Assembly: GCA_022394755.1 (NCBI GenBank)
Contig: JAGFCA010000095.1
Coordinates: 53,748-117,747, forward strand
Direction: 5' to 3'
Origin: Candidatus Poribacteria bacterium
GTDB lineage: Bacteria; Poribacteria; WGA-4E; WGA-3G
DNA length: 64,000 nt
Positions 19,184-28,914 of the stretch are shown here, piece after piece. The notes under the pieces were generated by a model that saw only the letters and a program-made list of their open reading frames with translations, ran no database searches and was not told where the DNA came from. How positions within the stretch are numbered: the first letter of the stretch is position 1; every line of letters starts with the position of its first letter. The position numbers and the translations under genes were made by a program.

Positions 19184-19969
19184 TTATTTTTCATAGAATT
19201 CATAGAGGTGAATTATCCCCATGAATGCATAAAGTTCTTTTACTGCATCTTTGTTAAGTTGAAGTTGCACCTCTTGAGGAAAGGAATCTCCATAGTAGGT
19301 TATACCGAAAGGACGTACCGGAAGTTCTCCCTGATTATTATGTACAATATTTTGCATTTCTTCCAAAAGTGTAGCGGCTTTTGGAAAATCACCAACAGCT
19401 TCAGCATTGTTATAGTCTGTTTTCAAAGTTAAGTAACGTTCTAACGCTGCTGGGGTAGGTGCGAATCCTCTTCGTGTTTCATATTGTTTCACCAAGGGCT
19501 TATTTCTATAGTGCCTGCGTACCTTACCTTTACTGTCGTGAACATGTCGATATTCAGAGTTCCAAGGAGGTTCATCCCCCCATTTCGCACGATACGGTTT
19601 TGCCCATCGTTCACGCCTTTCTTCTAAAGAAAGCGAGTTCCAGTCAACACCAATCTGGACAGTGTTTTGTACTGTATCTTCCTTTAATACTTTCGAGATC
19701 TCGATTGGGTCTCTATGCCAACGACTATTCTCCCAAAACCCAGTTTCGTGAGTTTCACCGGCAGGTTGTCTCTTCGATCCATCAATAAATTTTGCTTTCT
19801 GAACATCCAATTTATCCTGGATATTTTGTAGAGTTTCCTCCGATGGCTGGTTATACACGGTTTTCGATTTGGTATCAGAGTTCAACCGTGTAAACATGAA
19901 TACACCAATGCCACCGAAAATAATAATTGAAAAAAGTATCCAATACCAGTTGTTTTTTAAGTTTAGCAT
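19184..19969 (-). CDS. Membrane-anchored protein of unknown function
   Basis: 261 residues from the ATG at 19969, chosen because GAGG lies about 9 bases before it; a longer frame reaches 20011 without a good site. One hydrophobic segment at residues 7-27 (WYWILFSIIIFGGIGVFMF) is followed by a long charged exposed part. This includes a Trp- and Arg-rich stretch (GVDWNSLSLEERRERWAKPY, then YRAKWGDEPPW) and two helical blocks near 190-215 and 240-261. I do not recognise the family. It is probably a single-pass inner-membrane protein facing the periplasm. Confidence 0.65.
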   Translation of the reverse strand: MLNLKNNWYWILFSIIIFGGIGVFMFTRLNSDTKSKTVYNQPSEETLQNIQDKLDVQKAKFIDGSKRQPAGETHETGFWENSRWHRDPIEISKVLKEDTVQNTVQIGVDWNSLSLEERRERWAKPYRAKWGDEPPWNSEYRHVHDSKGKVRRHYRNKPLVKQYETRRGFAPTPAALERYLTLKTDYNNAEAVGDFPKAATLLEEMQNIVHNNQGELPVRPFGITYYGDSFPQEVQLQLNKDAVKELYAFMGIIHLYEFYEK

Positions 19970-20233
19970 GTTAATTAACCTCATTATTTCAAATTGAGAA
20001 AAATTAATCATCTATATAACTTTCTAACAAATTGAATTCATCAGGAACATCCTGTCCATTTTGTCAATGATTCAAATCAATTAAAACAGTATAACACAAG
20101 CCCAAAATAACCTTCTTTCTTATTTACCACAGATTGTTTATCCCCATTGTTTTTCCAACGTGTAATTCATTTATTTCGAATTATACGTTAAAGGCTTCGT
20201 ATTAGGATAGCGAAAGTGTAATCAGTGGCATTT

Positions 20234-21016
20234 TTATTTTCCTTGAATAGCACTTATCTCATCTTCAGATATTTTGTGAACACTTTTAGGGTTGAACGTT
20301 TGGGTTGTGTCCACCCGTAATGCAACTTCAATCCTTCCACCAGTTAACACAAAAAACTGGATTAGAAAACCCCCACCTTGCATGGATTCTAATTGGTATT
20401 CTTCTTCCTTTAAATCACCTAACCACTTAGGTAGTTCATCTTTCAATTTAGGATTTGAAACGACGTTTTCCGGGAGTGCTATTATAAGTGTACCAGGTTC
20501 ATCTCCTATCACCTCACCTATAATCTGTCGTTGATTAACCATAAAAGGTACAACCGTACTTGCATATTCAAAATCATTGTTATTTCCACGTTCTGGAGCA
20601 ACAATACCCCATGTAAGATGATGTATAAATGGATTACCATGTCCTTGTCCAAGCATATGATCTAATGCTAATTTGTCAACAGGATGAACAACAGCAACAT
20701 AATCAAACCAACCATCATTTTTTGCTGGACTGTCTGCAGATAATTGTGCAGAGACGTTAATATAATCACACCCGTCAACCGGTGATGGATAACATCGTGC
20801 ATCCCAACCGTTAATATAGCCGAGTTGTTTTAGACCATCTGCTACCAAATGTGGAGGATCACAAAAAATGGCGGCATGATCCATATTCGGATAGATTTTA
20901 ACTCCTGCGTTCTTGATTTTCATAGCAACATCAGTGGCTTCTTGAAAACGGATGTCAGCATTTTCTATTTGAAGATAATCAGTAAAGTTTGGAAGTATAT
21001 TAATTGGATTTTTCAT
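20234..21016 (-). CDS. Unknown cytoplasmic protein
   Basis: 260 residues from the ATG at 21016; a GTG at 21043 is an alternative. There is no signal peptide. The sequence has DHAAIFCDPPHLVADGLKQL near residue 46 and a NPFIHHLTWGI segment near 130. Together these look loosely like the metal-binding His regions of a vicinal-oxygen-chelate fold. The C-terminal half contains GGGFLIQFFVLTGGRIEVAL. I cannot assign a family. The gene is divergent from the HpcH-type aldolase 21190-21978, with about 170 bases between starts, so shared regulation is possible. Confidence 0.65.
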   Translation of the reverse strand: MKNPINILPNFTDYLQIENADIRFQEATDVAMKIKNAGVKIYPNMDHAAIFCDPPHLVADGLKQLGYINGWDARCYPSPVDGCDYINVSAQLSADSPAKNDGWFDYVAVVHPVDKLALDHMLGQGHGNPFIHHLTWGIVAPERGNNNDFEYASTVVPFMVNQRQIIGEVIGDEPGTLIIALPENVVSNPKLKDELPKWLGDLKEEEYQLESMQGGGFLIQFFVLTGGRIEVALRVDTTQTFNPKSVHKISEDEISAIQGK

Positions 21017-21189
21017 CGTCTTACATGATTCCTGTATAAGCACATTTTGCTATCAGTTTAACAGAAAAACATTACCTAAGCAATTCTATTTTGCCGTTGA
21101 AAAATATACCGATTACTGTTAGTATAGATGCCATTAGATTTTAACCATCACTACTTTAGATTGTACATTAAAATAGAAAAGGAAGACTG

Positions 21190-21978
21190 ATGAGAGATAA
21201 TACCTTTCGAGAATTACTCAATTCTGACAAACCTACTGTCGGCACACACATACATACCACATGGCCCTCTATTGTTGAAGCCATAGTTCATACTGGAATG
21301 TATGATTATGTGGAATTTGTAGGTGAATATGGACCATTTGATCTACATGACTTAGATAACCTTTGTAGAGCAGCGGAACTACATAATATATCAACAATGA
21401 TCAAAGTTGATCAAGAACCACGAGGCTTCATTGCACAACGTGCCATCGGTTCCGGTTTCCAAAGTGTGCTTTATGCAGATTGCCAGAACGTTGATGATGT
21501 AAAAGAATGCGTCAAGATTACACGTGCAGACACTCCTGAAGATGGAGGGAGTTATGGTGTTGCTACAAGACGTTTTTCATATATGGGATACGGTGGTGGA
21601 ACTGAATACGTGCAAGCACTACGGGATGTGGTCGTTGTCATTATGATTGAGAAGAAAGGGACAGTTGATAATCTTGAAGAGGTCTTATCTGTTGACGGCG
21701 TGGATATGATTCAGTGGGGTGGTTCAGATTATTCTATGAGTATTGGGAAGGTTGGACAGCGGGGTTCACAAGAAATACAAGATACAGAAATGAGGGTTTT
21801 TAAAACAACAATTGAGATGGGGGTTCCACCTCGTGCAGAGATTGGTAGTGCGGACGGGGCAAAACGATTTCTTGATATGGGAGTAAGACATTTCTGTATA
21901 GGAACAGATATATCCATATTATATGGATGGTGGCGTGAACACGGTGATGGACTACGCAAAGCACTTGAGGGACATTAA
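21190..21978 (+). CDS. HpcH/HpaI-family aldolase
   Basis: 262 residues, a TIM barrel of the HpcH/HpaI aldolase/citrate lyase family. Landmarks are the N-terminal GTHIHTTWPSIVEAI, DYVEFVGEYGPF, IKVDQEPRGFIAQRAIGSGF, VIMIEKKGTVDNLEEVL with the metal-binding Glu, and GVDMIQWGGSDYSMSIG. Members cleave 4-hydroxy-2-oxo acids to pyruvate or glyoxylate plus an aldehyde. The substrate is not readable. AGGA lies before the ATG. It converges on a creatininase-family gene with a GC-rich hairpin between them. Confidence 0.86.
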   Translation: MRDNTFRELLNSDKPTVGTHIHTTWPSIVEAIVHTGMYDYVEFVGEYGPFDLHDLDNLCRAAELHNISTMIKVDQEPRGFIAQRAIGSGFQSVLYADCQNVDDVKECVKITRADTPEDGGSYGVATRRFSYMGYGGGTEYVQALRDVVVVIMIEKKGTVDNLEEVLSVDGVDMIQWGGSDYSMSIGKVGQRGSQEIQDTEMRVFKTTIEMGVPPRAEIGSADGAKRFLDMGVRHFCIGTDISILYGWWREHGDGLRKALEGH

Positions 21979-21987
21979 AAAATATAT

Positions 21988-22010
21988 AGGCGCGCCAACT
22001 AAGCGCGCCT
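21988..22010 (-). terminator. GC-rich hairpin between convergent genes
   Basis: AGGCGCGC (21988-21995) pairs with GCGCGCCT (22003-22010) around a 7-base loop. On the minus strand it is followed by TATATATTTTTT, so it works as a terminator for the creatininase-family gene. It probably also serves the aldolase gene, which ends 10 bases to its left. Confidence 0.75.
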
Positions 22011-22035
22011 AACTAATATAATATAGGTAGATAGG

Positions 22036-22767
22036 CTACGACATTAAAGCCTGCATCTTTTCTGCCACCCAATCTACTGCTACGTCAATCATAACTTGAC
22101 CTTTTTCAGTCGTCGCAAGTTTTGCTTGATGGTGATATTCTCTATCAGATTTAGCTTGTCCTTCATTAGAAATTGTTAGTTTTGCACTATCGTAATCAAC
22201 CCCATCCCAATCAACATTTTCGGCAAAGGCTGCAAGTGCAAAAGCAGTTTCAAATTCAGCGGCATGACCGGGACACACACCAGATTCCATCTGTTCTTGT
22301 ACTAATTCACTAGTGTATGCTTCCCAATAAGAATGAAACTCTATGTTGATTCCGAGTTTTTCTCTATAATCATCCAATCTTTGATGTACTGGACCAGCAT
22401 TCCCTGCATGCCCATTTACAATTAGTATATTCTCTATTCCGTGTCTACGCATACTGTCAGCTACATCGTATAATACCTCACCGAATACTTCTGCTCGAAG
22501 AGTAAGTGTACCTTTATGATCCATCCAATGTTCAGAAACACCAATTGCCAAAGGTGTTGTTACTATAACCTTAGGATACAATTTTTCAGCAGCCAATTTT
22601 GATACATATACAGCACTTTGCGTGTCGTGATACATCGCTAAGTGTTCGTTATGTTGTTCAGTACTCCCTGTTGGTATGATAGCGCCAATGAGCGTCCCTT
22701 CATCTATCGCTTCTCGTATATATCGTCGTTGGTTTTCCCATAAGAACACTGATTTAATTTGAGACAT
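22036..22767 (-). CDS. Creatininase-family amidohydrolase
   Basis: 243 residues from the ATG at 22767, where GGAGG sits 5 bases upstream; the in-frame ATG at 22779 overlaps that site. The family metal ligands appear in PTGSTEQHNEHLAMYHDT (Glu, His, Asp), NGHAGN and GHAAEFETA (Glu). Members hydrolyse cyclic or linear amides such as creatinine, or act on formamide-type intermediates of flavin or cofactor synthesis; the substrate is unknown. The gene is 44 bases downstream of the GlnT-type synthetase on the same strand, which suggests a joint nitrogen-compound pathway. Confidence 0.85.
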   Translation of the reverse strand: MSQIKSVFLWENQRRYIREAIDEGTLIGAIIPTGSTEQHNEHLAMYHDTQSAVYVSKLAAEKLYPKVIVTTPLAIGVSEHWMDHKGTLTLRAEVFGEVLYDVADSMRRHGIENILIVNGHAGNAGPVHQRLDDYREKLGINIEFHSYWEAYTSELVQEQMESGVCPGHAAEFETAFALAAFAENVDWDGVDYDSAKLTISNEGQAKSDREYHHQAKLATTEKGQVMIDVAVDWVAEKMQALMS

Positions 22768-22811
22768 TATGTCCTCCATGCTATTAATGTTATGATATTT
22801 CTCTTACCAGG

Positions 22812-24146
22812 TTAATAGACTGTCAAATAATTGTCGGTTTCCCATTGACTGACACTTAAATGATAGTTACGCCATTCTTCCCGTTTAACTTCAATGAAAT
22901 AGTTTGCATATTCTTGTCCGAGCGATTCTTTTATTATCTCGTTTTCTTCCAACGCATCAACAGCGTCACTCAAATTAGAAGGTAGTGAATGGATACCTCT
23001 TCGTTCCAATTCATCATCGGATATTTCATAAAGATTATCTTCATTTGCTAATCCTGGATCAATCTTGTTTTCGATACCATCTAATCCTGCAGCGAGGAGA
23101 ACTGTTGCTGCAAGATATGGATTTGCTGCGCCGTCTCCTAATCGGTTTTCAATCCGTCCATGCGCAGGAATTCGGATCATTTGGGTGCGGTTATTAGCAC
23201 CATAAGTAACATAGACTGGTGCCCAGGTTGATCCAGACTTGGGTTTCCTACGTACTAAACGTTTATAACTATTTACAAGAGGATTTGTGACAGCAGTCAA
23301 CGCCCTCGCATGTTTCAGTACTCCTCCAGTAAACCAATATCCAATTTGGGAAAGCCCGTATGGATCATCTTCATCTAAAAACAGGTTATTCTGATTGTCC
23401 TCGTCCCAAAGACTCATATGGAAATGTGCACCATTTCCGGTAAGGTTGGAAAATGGTTTTGGCATAAAGGTTGCCAATAGACCACTTTCCTCTGCTACTG
23501 TTTTTACCATCCATTTGAAAAATGTGTGTCTATCTGCGGTTGTTAACGCATCTGAATATGTCCAATTTAGTTCAAATTGACATGTTCCATCCTCATGGTC
23601 GTTTGCATAAGGCTCCCAATCCAGTTCTTGCATATATTTTATCAAGGTTGTCATCATATCAAGATTTCGATACAATGCCTTAAGATCGTAACAAGGTTTA
23701 TCCATTGTGTCTAATGTATCCCAAGGAGCATATAGACCATTCTCATCCTGTTTTAACAGCATAAATTCTGCTTCTATTCCAACGTTGAAGGTATAACCAT
23801 TTTTTACGGCTTTATCTAACTGTCTTTTTAAAATAGTCCGTGGACAATAATGCCATGGTTTCCCTTCTACCTGCATATCTCCTGCCACCCAAGCTAAATT
23901 ATCCCTCCAAGGTACGTGTGTCAATGAATTAAAATCAGGAATACATGCCATCTCAGGATCATGGGGAGACTGTCCAATCTCACCAGCTGCAAATCCGCCA
24001 AAACCTGCTCCATCATTTGCCATATCCTCAAGATGGGTTGATGGAATCACCTTTGCTTTAGGTGCACCGCTCATCTCCACGAAAGAGCATAGGAAAAACT
24101 CTATCCCTTTCTTTTCAATAATCTCTTTTACTTGACCTAATGTCAT
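22812..24146 (-). CDS. GlnT-type glutamine synthetase / gamma-glutamylmethylamide synthetase-like
   Basis: 444 residues of the glutamine synthetase superfamily. It begins with a beta-grasp part containing FVEMSGAPKAKVIPSTHLED and DGAGFGGFA. The catalytic domain has VGIEAEFMLLK, DHEDGTCQFELN, FMPKPFSNLTGNGAHFHMSL, NSYKRLVRR and RIENRLGDGAANPYLA, which hold the metal-binding Glu and His and the ATP/phosphate residues. The motifs around GAGF and SNLTGNG resemble the GlnT/GMAS branch rather than GlnA. That branch includes enzymes that join glutamate to ammonia or methylamine. There is no Tyr adenylylation region of the GlnA type. With the creatininase-family gene after it, an amine- or amide-handling role is inferred. 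Confidence 0.87.
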   Translation of the reverse strand: MTLGQVKEIIEKKGIEFFLCSFVEMSGAPKAKVIPSTHLEDMANDGAGFGGFAAGEIGQSPHDPEMACIPDFNSLTHVPWRDNLAWVAGDMQVEGKPWHYCPRTILKRQLDKAVKNGYTFNVGIEAEFMLLKQDENGLYAPWDTLDTMDKPCYDLKALYRNLDMMTTLIKYMQELDWEPYANDHEDGTCQFELNWTYSDALTTADRHTFFKWMVKTVAEESGLLATFMPKPFSNLTGNGAHFHMSLWDEDNQNNLFLDEDDPYGLSQIGYWFTGGVLKHARALTAVTNPLVNSYKRLVRRKPKSGSTWAPVYVTYGANNRTQMIRIPAHGRIENRLGDGAANPYLAATVLLAAGLDGIENKIDPGLANEDNLYEISDDELERRGIHSLPSNLSDAVDALEENEIIKESLGQEYANYFIEVKREEWRNYHLSVSQWETDNYLTVY

Positions 24147-24525
24147 TGAGAATCACCTGTAAATAAAATCTTGTTAAACGGAGTTGTTCATATAGAGCAA
24201 TGTTAGCACAGTTTGATGATAATAGCAAGATTTAGGGTTGCGTGGGATATGTTAAATTTGAACTTATTATAAGGTGATTTATGCATTTATTTTAATTTAT
24301 ACACCAATTTTTCACCTTTTTCTCCATAATAATATGTTATATGAGTAAGACTCTTGTCTTTATTGTTAACCCTTTAGAGTCTTGGAAAAGTAAATGACAC
24401 AACTCATTGGAAATGGATAGAAATGTTATAGGCTTAAATCGTTGATTACTAAAATGTTGAAATATGGTAAGATTAGAATAGAGTCAATTAAGTAAGATGA
24501 ATTGTCTTAATGAAAGGATGATATG
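24147..24525. other. Divergent spacer
   Basis: About 380 AT-rich bases lie between the glnT-like gene (leftward) and the membrane protein at 24526 (rightward). The only structure I see is AAGACTC/GAGTCTT at 24347-24353 and 24377-24383, a 7-bp inverted repeat with a 23-base spacer. No gene is seen. Confidence 0.4.
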
Positions 24526-26058
24526 ATGAATTTTACAAGATACTACACGAAGACTAACATATTAATTGGTATTTTAATTCTTGTCTATCTCTTACCAATT
24601 TGGCTTTTCTCATACTTTCCTACACAAGATGGTATAAGCCATGTCTATAACTCACACATAATTACGGATTATAACAACCCGAATTTTGAGTTTGAAGAAT
24701 ATTACGATATCCACTGGTTCCCATTTCCAAATTGGCTATCACATATTTCTTTGACATTATTGATGTATATCTTCTCACCTTTATATGCGGAGAAGGTCTT
24801 TCTAAGTCTATATGTTATCCTATTCCCTGTATCTATACATTATTTTCTAAATGCTTTGAGACCAAACCAGAATTCACTTGTAATTCTAAGTTTTACTTTC
24901 ATCTATAACTATCTACTCTTAATGGGTTTTTACAACTTTGCAGTTAGTGTTCCACTGTTTTTCTTAACATTAGGATTTTGGTGGAAACACAAGGATAATT
25001 TGGTATTCAGAAGAATTGTCTATATCAATTTATTAATATTACTAACATACTTTGCACATCTGATTTCGTATGCATTTGTCTTATTTTCAATAGCATTTCT
25101 CACAATTGTCCACTATAGAAGAGATTTTAAAAAGATCCTATTAACTGGTTGTTCACTTTTACCCGCTGCAATAATGTTGCTGGTGTATTTGCCATCATCT
25201 GATCTTTTATCAGGTAAACTACCACAAATTGGGTTTGGACGAATTGGTAGTTTGCTACAAAACCTTGTCGGTTTGAAGGTGTTGGTCGCATATAATCAGA
25301 ATCAATCTTGGATAGCTTATTGTGTGTTTGCATTTCTACTTTTTCTATCCATTTATACTGCATGGAAAGGGAGACAGAAATTAATTAAGGAGAGCTCAGG
25401 ACAGCTTTTATTCTTGCTACTATTTGTTACTCTATTCTTTCTATATCTAATTTTACCAAATAATGTTGGTCCAGGTGGATGGGTGAACGATAGAATTCTG
25501 ATTCTATCTACGATGTTGTTATTGGGATGCTTCAATCTCAGCGAGAATCATCGATGGAGGCAAGTATTCACCACCTCAGTTACATTGTTGGCTATAGTCA
25601 ATATTATCTATATCGGATTACTCTGTAAGAATCTAAACGCTGAATTAGAGGAATTCAATGCCTTTGTTGAGAATGTTGAAGACAACAGTGTCATTCTTCC
25701 TCTTCAGTTCGACTCTGGTGGGGAGTCTTTAAGGGTAGGTATATTTGTTAATGGTGCCAATTATTATTGTTTGAATAATGGATGTATAAACCTTGGAAAT
25801 TATGAGGTACAGTTTGATTATTTTCCTGTTCACTTCAAACCTACTTTTGAAACACCTACTGATGAAAAGGAATGGGTACAGACTGTACATTGGCGTTCTG
25901 AACAGATTGATCTATGTGATTATGCTGATAATGTTGATTATCTATTGTTGTGGGGTGAACCTGACTCGGAGAAGGTTTCTAATGAAATAAAGGCTTGTTA
26001 TAGTCTGATAAATTCTATAGGAAGGTTAAAACTCTACAAAGGAGAAAGAAAAAGATAA
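24526..26058 (+). CDS. Polytopic membrane protein, possible GT-C-type glycosyltransferase
   Basis: 510 residues. The ATG at 24526 lies 7 bases after AAGGA; a second ATG directly before it at 24523 is possible. About ten to eleven hydrophobic segments fill residues 10-385, followed by a soluble C-terminal part of about 130 residues with an NGANYYCLNNGCINLG stretch. After the first membrane helix comes FPTQDGISHVYNSHIITDY, an acidic first loop reminiscent of GT-C glycosyltransferases such as ArnT or PMT relatives. That resemblance is only topological. The gene stands alone, facing the beta-barrel gene. Confidence 0.7.
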   Translation: MNFTRYYTKTNILIGILILVYLLPIWLFSYFPTQDGISHVYNSHIITDYNNPNFEFEEYYDIHWFPFPNWLSHISLTLLMYIFSPLYAEKVFLSLYVILFPVSIHYFLNALRPNQNSLVILSFTFIYNYLLLMGFYNFAVSVPLFFLTLGFWWKHKDNLVFRRIVYINLLILLTYFAHLISYAFVLFSIAFLTIVHYRRDFKKILLTGCSLLPAAIMLLVYLPSSDLLSGKLPQIGFGRIGSLLQNLVGLKVLVAYNQNQSWIAYCVFAFLLFLSIYTAWKGRQKLIKESSGQLLFLLLFVTLFFLYLILPNNVGPGGWVNDRILILSTMLLLGCFNLSENHRWRQVFTTSVTLLAIVNIIYIGLLCKNLNAELEEFNAFVENVEDNSVILPLQFDSGGESLRVGIFVNGANYYCLNNGCINLGNYEVQFDYFPVHFKPTFETPTDEKEWVQTVHWRSEQIDLCDYADNVDYLLLWGEPDSEKVSNEIKACYSLINSIGRLKLYKGERKR

Positions 26059-26118
26059 TTACAATTTGTTGCTAAACAGGGTCATTAGATAATATCAGTT
26101 CGGATGAATGATCTGATT

Positions 26119-27339
26119 CTAATAACTTCCACGTAGGGTTGCACTGAATATATTATGTTGATAATCTAAGAAACTGTATAACGGATCAATCTGATTTGAA
26201 TCATTATAGGTATATTTATAATCTAAATTGAATGAAAGATAATCGTTGAATTGCCAATTTACCTGTGTGTTTACACTGAACTGTTTATCACTCCGATTAC
26301 CAGCATTCTCCATAATGGCACCCTCTGCATCCCGTATTCCTCTACCTTCAAAACCAACCCATAGACGAGAAAGTCGTATTCGAAACCAATTTCCTGTATC
26401 AATCTTGTAGAATGTACTCAATGCAATTTCAGTGCTTTGAAAATTAAAAAAGTCTACATTTGAGTGGTTCAAAAATAGATTGAACTCCTCTTGAAAAACA
26501 AGTCGTTCAGCGATTGTTTGTAATAACTTAATACTACCCCCATGTCGCCAATCACTTCTTATCTCGCCATCTTCAAGTCCGGAAATCCCTAAGATGAGAT
26601 TATTCAAATTTGTCTGGTATTGTGCGTTTTCAATGGAATACTCCATTTTACCAACCATTTGATTGAGCAATCCAAATTGAAGTCGGGTGGTCCCTTTATG
26701 GCTGGTTGATCCAATAAGAAGGAAATCCTCTTTTAGTTCAGTTACATCATCAAACCTATGAATCCGTAGGTTGTATTCAATGATACGTCCAAATCTTAGA
26801 CCTATTAAACGATCTGTATTGTTATAAACAGGGAGTATTCGTTTCAAACGTTTTATGTTATGAGATAATGCTATTTCAGGAGAATTTGAAAAAGGTCGAT
26901 AACTAACTTCTGTAAATGAATTGTCTGTGAAGGCATCAAACTCATCAAGTTTTCCTTCCGCCCCATTATAATTTTCATATTGGGGAGAGTAAGATAACTT
27001 AATCATCAATTTTTTGTCAACGATCGGTAAGTCCCCTTGTATATTTACCCCTAATCTATTAATTATCCCTTGTAATTGTGGACTTTCTTGTCCCGCAAGA
27101 CTACTGGTGTAGGGGTCCACACTTAATCCGAGTTCAATATGGTTATTGAATGTATTTGTGGAATATGGATCAATGGATAGTTTAGCAGTATCTTTCTTCG
27201 GGGGTGTTAATGGTAGAAGTTGTTGTAGATCCTGTCCGAACTGATCTTGTATTTGGGCAGAAATAGGTTGATTAAAGAATAGAACGAGCATTGTATAGAC
27301 AACAATTCCAATCACAATAGGTGAAGCAGGATATTTCAT
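26119..27339 (-). CDS. Predicted outer-membrane beta-barrel protein
   Basis: 406 residues. A signal peptide covers about 1-28 (PISA/QIQD). A short proline-rich linker follows. From residue 70 the sequence is built of alternating amphipathic strands with dense aromatic residues, such as KLMIKLSYSPQYEN and YLSFNLDYKYTYNDSN. It ends in a last strand finishing in Tyr (HNIFSATLRGSY), which fits a BAM recognition signal. I know no specific family; it could be a porin or structural barrel of BBP2 type. It is one of the clearest signs of a diderm envelope here. Confidence 0.75.
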   Translation of the reverse strand: MKYPASPIVIGIVVYTMLVLFFNQPISAQIQDQFGQDLQQLLPLTPPKKDTAKLSIDPYSTNTFNNHIELGLSVDPYTSSLAGQESPQLQGIINRLGVNIQGDLPIVDKKLMIKLSYSPQYENYNGAEGKLDEFDAFTDNSFTEVSYRPFSNSPEIALSHNIKRLKRILPVYNNTDRLIGLRFGRIIEYNLRIHRFDDVTELKEDFLLIGSTSHKGTTRLQFGLLNQMVGKMEYSIENAQYQTNLNNLILGISGLEDGEIRSDWRHGGSIKLLQTIAERLVFQEEFNLFLNHSNVDFFNFQSTEIALSTFYKIDTGNWFRIRLSRLWVGFEGRGIRDAEGAIMENAGNRSDKQFSVNTQVNWQFNDYLSFNLDYKYTYNDSNQIDPLYSFLDYQHNIFSATLRGSY

Positions 27340-27392
27340 TAGTTCTTATATTTTTATAATCTATTAGTTCGTAAATTATGAAGTAAAGTCTT

Positions 27393-28163
27393 CTACTCTA
27401 TCATTCCATCTTCTGGACTTGAAGCAGTTGCATATAGTTTACGGGGTATCCGACCCGCCAAGAATGCATAACGGCCAGCTTCAACCGCATTTTTCATGGC
27501 TTCCGCCATTAGAACTGGTCGGTGTGCTTTGGCAACGGCTGTGTTTAATAAGACACCATCACATCCTAATTCCATAGCAATCGCTGCATCTGATGCTGTA
27601 CCTACCCCTGCATCGACTATAAGTGGTACCCTAACACTATCACGTATTATCTGTATGTTATATGGATTGCGAATTCCCATTCCAGAACCAATAGGAGCTC
27701 CCAATGGCATAACGGCAACACATCCAAGATCTTCTAACTTCTTACAGGTGATAGGATCATCATTACAATAAGGAAGAACAGTAAAACCATCCTTTACTAA
27801 TGTATCCGCAGCAGAGAGCAGTTGTTCAACATCGGGGAATAATGTCTGATCATCCCCAATTACTTCAAGCTTAATTAGTGATGTTTCAAGTGCTTCACGG
27901 GCAAGTTGTGCTGTTAAGATTGCATCTTTGGCAGTAAAACAACCTGCTGTGTTTGGAAGAATTGTAATTCCTCGTTCACTTAGAAGAGAAAATAGATTCT
28001 CACCAGAGGAATCAGTAAATTTAACTCTACGCATTGAAACAGTAGCAATTTCTGCTCCACTTGCCGAGATGGCTTCTGACATAATATGGAAATTCGGATA
28101 TCCTGCAGTTCCAATTAGGAGTCTTGATGAATATGTGTCTTTTCCAATCTTAAATTCTTCCAT
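27393..28163 (-). CDS. thiG: Thiazole synthase
   Basis: 256 residues, full length. It opens [20 protein letters not shown], with [27 protein letters not shown] bearing the Schiff-base Lys, [35 protein letters not shown] and [19 protein letters not shown]. ThiG assembles the thiamine thiazole phosphate from deoxyxylulose phosphate, dehydroglycine and ThiS thiocarboxylate. Neither thiS, thiF nor thiH is adjacent, and no TPP riboswitch is visible upstream; the next gene upstream is the MNT gene, 12 bases away. Confidence 0.95.
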   Translation of the reverse strand: MEEFKIGKDTYSSRLLIGTAGYPNFHIMSEAISASGAEIATVSMRRVKFTDSSGENLFSLLSERGITILPNTAGCFTAKDAILTAQLAREALETSLIKLEVIGDDQTLFPDVEQLLSAADTLVKDGFTVLPYCNDDPITCKKLEDLGCVAVMPLGAPIGSGMGIRNPYNIQIIRDSVRVPLIVDAGVGTASDAAIAMELGCDGVLLNTAVAKAHRPVLMAEAMKNAVEAGRYAFLAGRIPRKLYATASSPEDGMIE

Positions 28164-28175
28164 TTCTTAGTCCTA

Positions 28176-28487
28176 TCATACCAATTTATTATAAAATACC
28201 TTCCCATCCCGTTCAATTTCGTTAATCATATCGGGATTTCGAATATGGTCAAAAATTGATAAATCAATGGTATACGGAAGCATTTGATCATCAAGATCAA
28301 TTGCAATTTGAGAAACAACCGTGTGTGTCAGTTCTGCACCTCCATATAACGTAAAATCTATATCTGAGCCATTCCTATAGTCGTCTCTTGCACGTGATCC
28401 ATAGAGGACTACTTTTTCAATTTGGGGGTATTTAATAAGAACTGAATATATTTTGTCATGTGTTTGTTTTGATAAACCAAATTTCAT
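28176..28487 (-). CDS. MNT-type minimal nucleotidyltransferase (antitoxin-like)
   Basis: 103 residues. KVVLYGSRARDDYRNGSDID is the GSxxR...SDxD active-site motif of the pol-beta-like minimal nucleotidyltransferases; DLSIFD supplies a possible third acidic residue. Its start is one base after the stop of the HEPN gene, so the two are translationally coupled. In known HEPN/MNT modules the MNT protein neutralises the HEPN RNase, in some cases by AMPylating it. Confidence 0.88.
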   Translation of the reverse strand: MKFGLSKQTHDKIYSVLIKYPQIEKVVLYGSRARDDYRNGSDIDFTLYGGAELTHTVVSQIAIDLDDQMLPYTIDLSIFDHIRNPDMINEIERDGKVFYNKLV

Positions 28488-28488
28488 G

Positions 28489-28914
28489 TTATCGTAGATC
28501 TTCCGTCTTTAGTTTGCTTAGTCGTTCCAATAATAACTCAAATTCTGAAAAATAAGTATCGCATATAGTAGACACGACCTGTATAGCTGTTTCTTCATCG
28601 TAAGTGTGGGAAGTAAGGTTTCTTTTTTCAACCATATCCATCCAGACTTCACCATTTACAATAATCCCTTCTTTGAAAGCTGCGCGAGTTGTATCTCTTG
28701 AGCCGTATAAATTGATGAATCCTTTAGATTCAAGGAAATTTTTCAGTGTTTTCCAAGCGAGTTCATGTGTGAATTCAAACCCCTGAATTAAACCTTTTGA
28801 TTCTAAATCTGAAAGTTCACGTTGTTCCTTCAGTTCAACTGCCGATTTTAATTGTGCGAATGCTTTCTTAAAACTGTTTGCACGTTGTATCCAACGAGAT
28901 TCATGATCATGCAT
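28489..28914 (-). CDS. HEPN-domain protein of the HEPN/MNT pair (toxin-like)
   Basis: 141 residues, all helical, of the HI0074/nucleotidyltransferase substrate-binding type. GFEFTHELAWKTLKNFLESK is the typical helix. RNLTSHTYDEETA contains the RxxxxH motif (Arg-Asn-Leu-Thr-Ser-His) that forms the RNase site in active HEPN toxins. It precedes the MNT gene by one base, the usual order for this toxin-antitoxin class. No strong ribosome-binding site precedes the ATG. Confidence 0.88.
   Translation of the reverse strand: MHDHESRWIQRANSFKKAFAQLKSAVELKEQRELSDLESKGLIQGFEFTHELAWKTLKNFLESKGFINLYGSRDTTRAAFKEGIIVNGEVWMDMVEKRNLTSHTYDEETAIQVVSTICDTYFSEFELLLERLSKLKTEDLR

Noticed and set aside
28164..28175. 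Possible TPP riboswitch before thiG
   Set aside because: Only 12 bases separate thiG from the MNT gene, and no TPP aptamer-like sequence was seen there or upstream of the HEPN gene.
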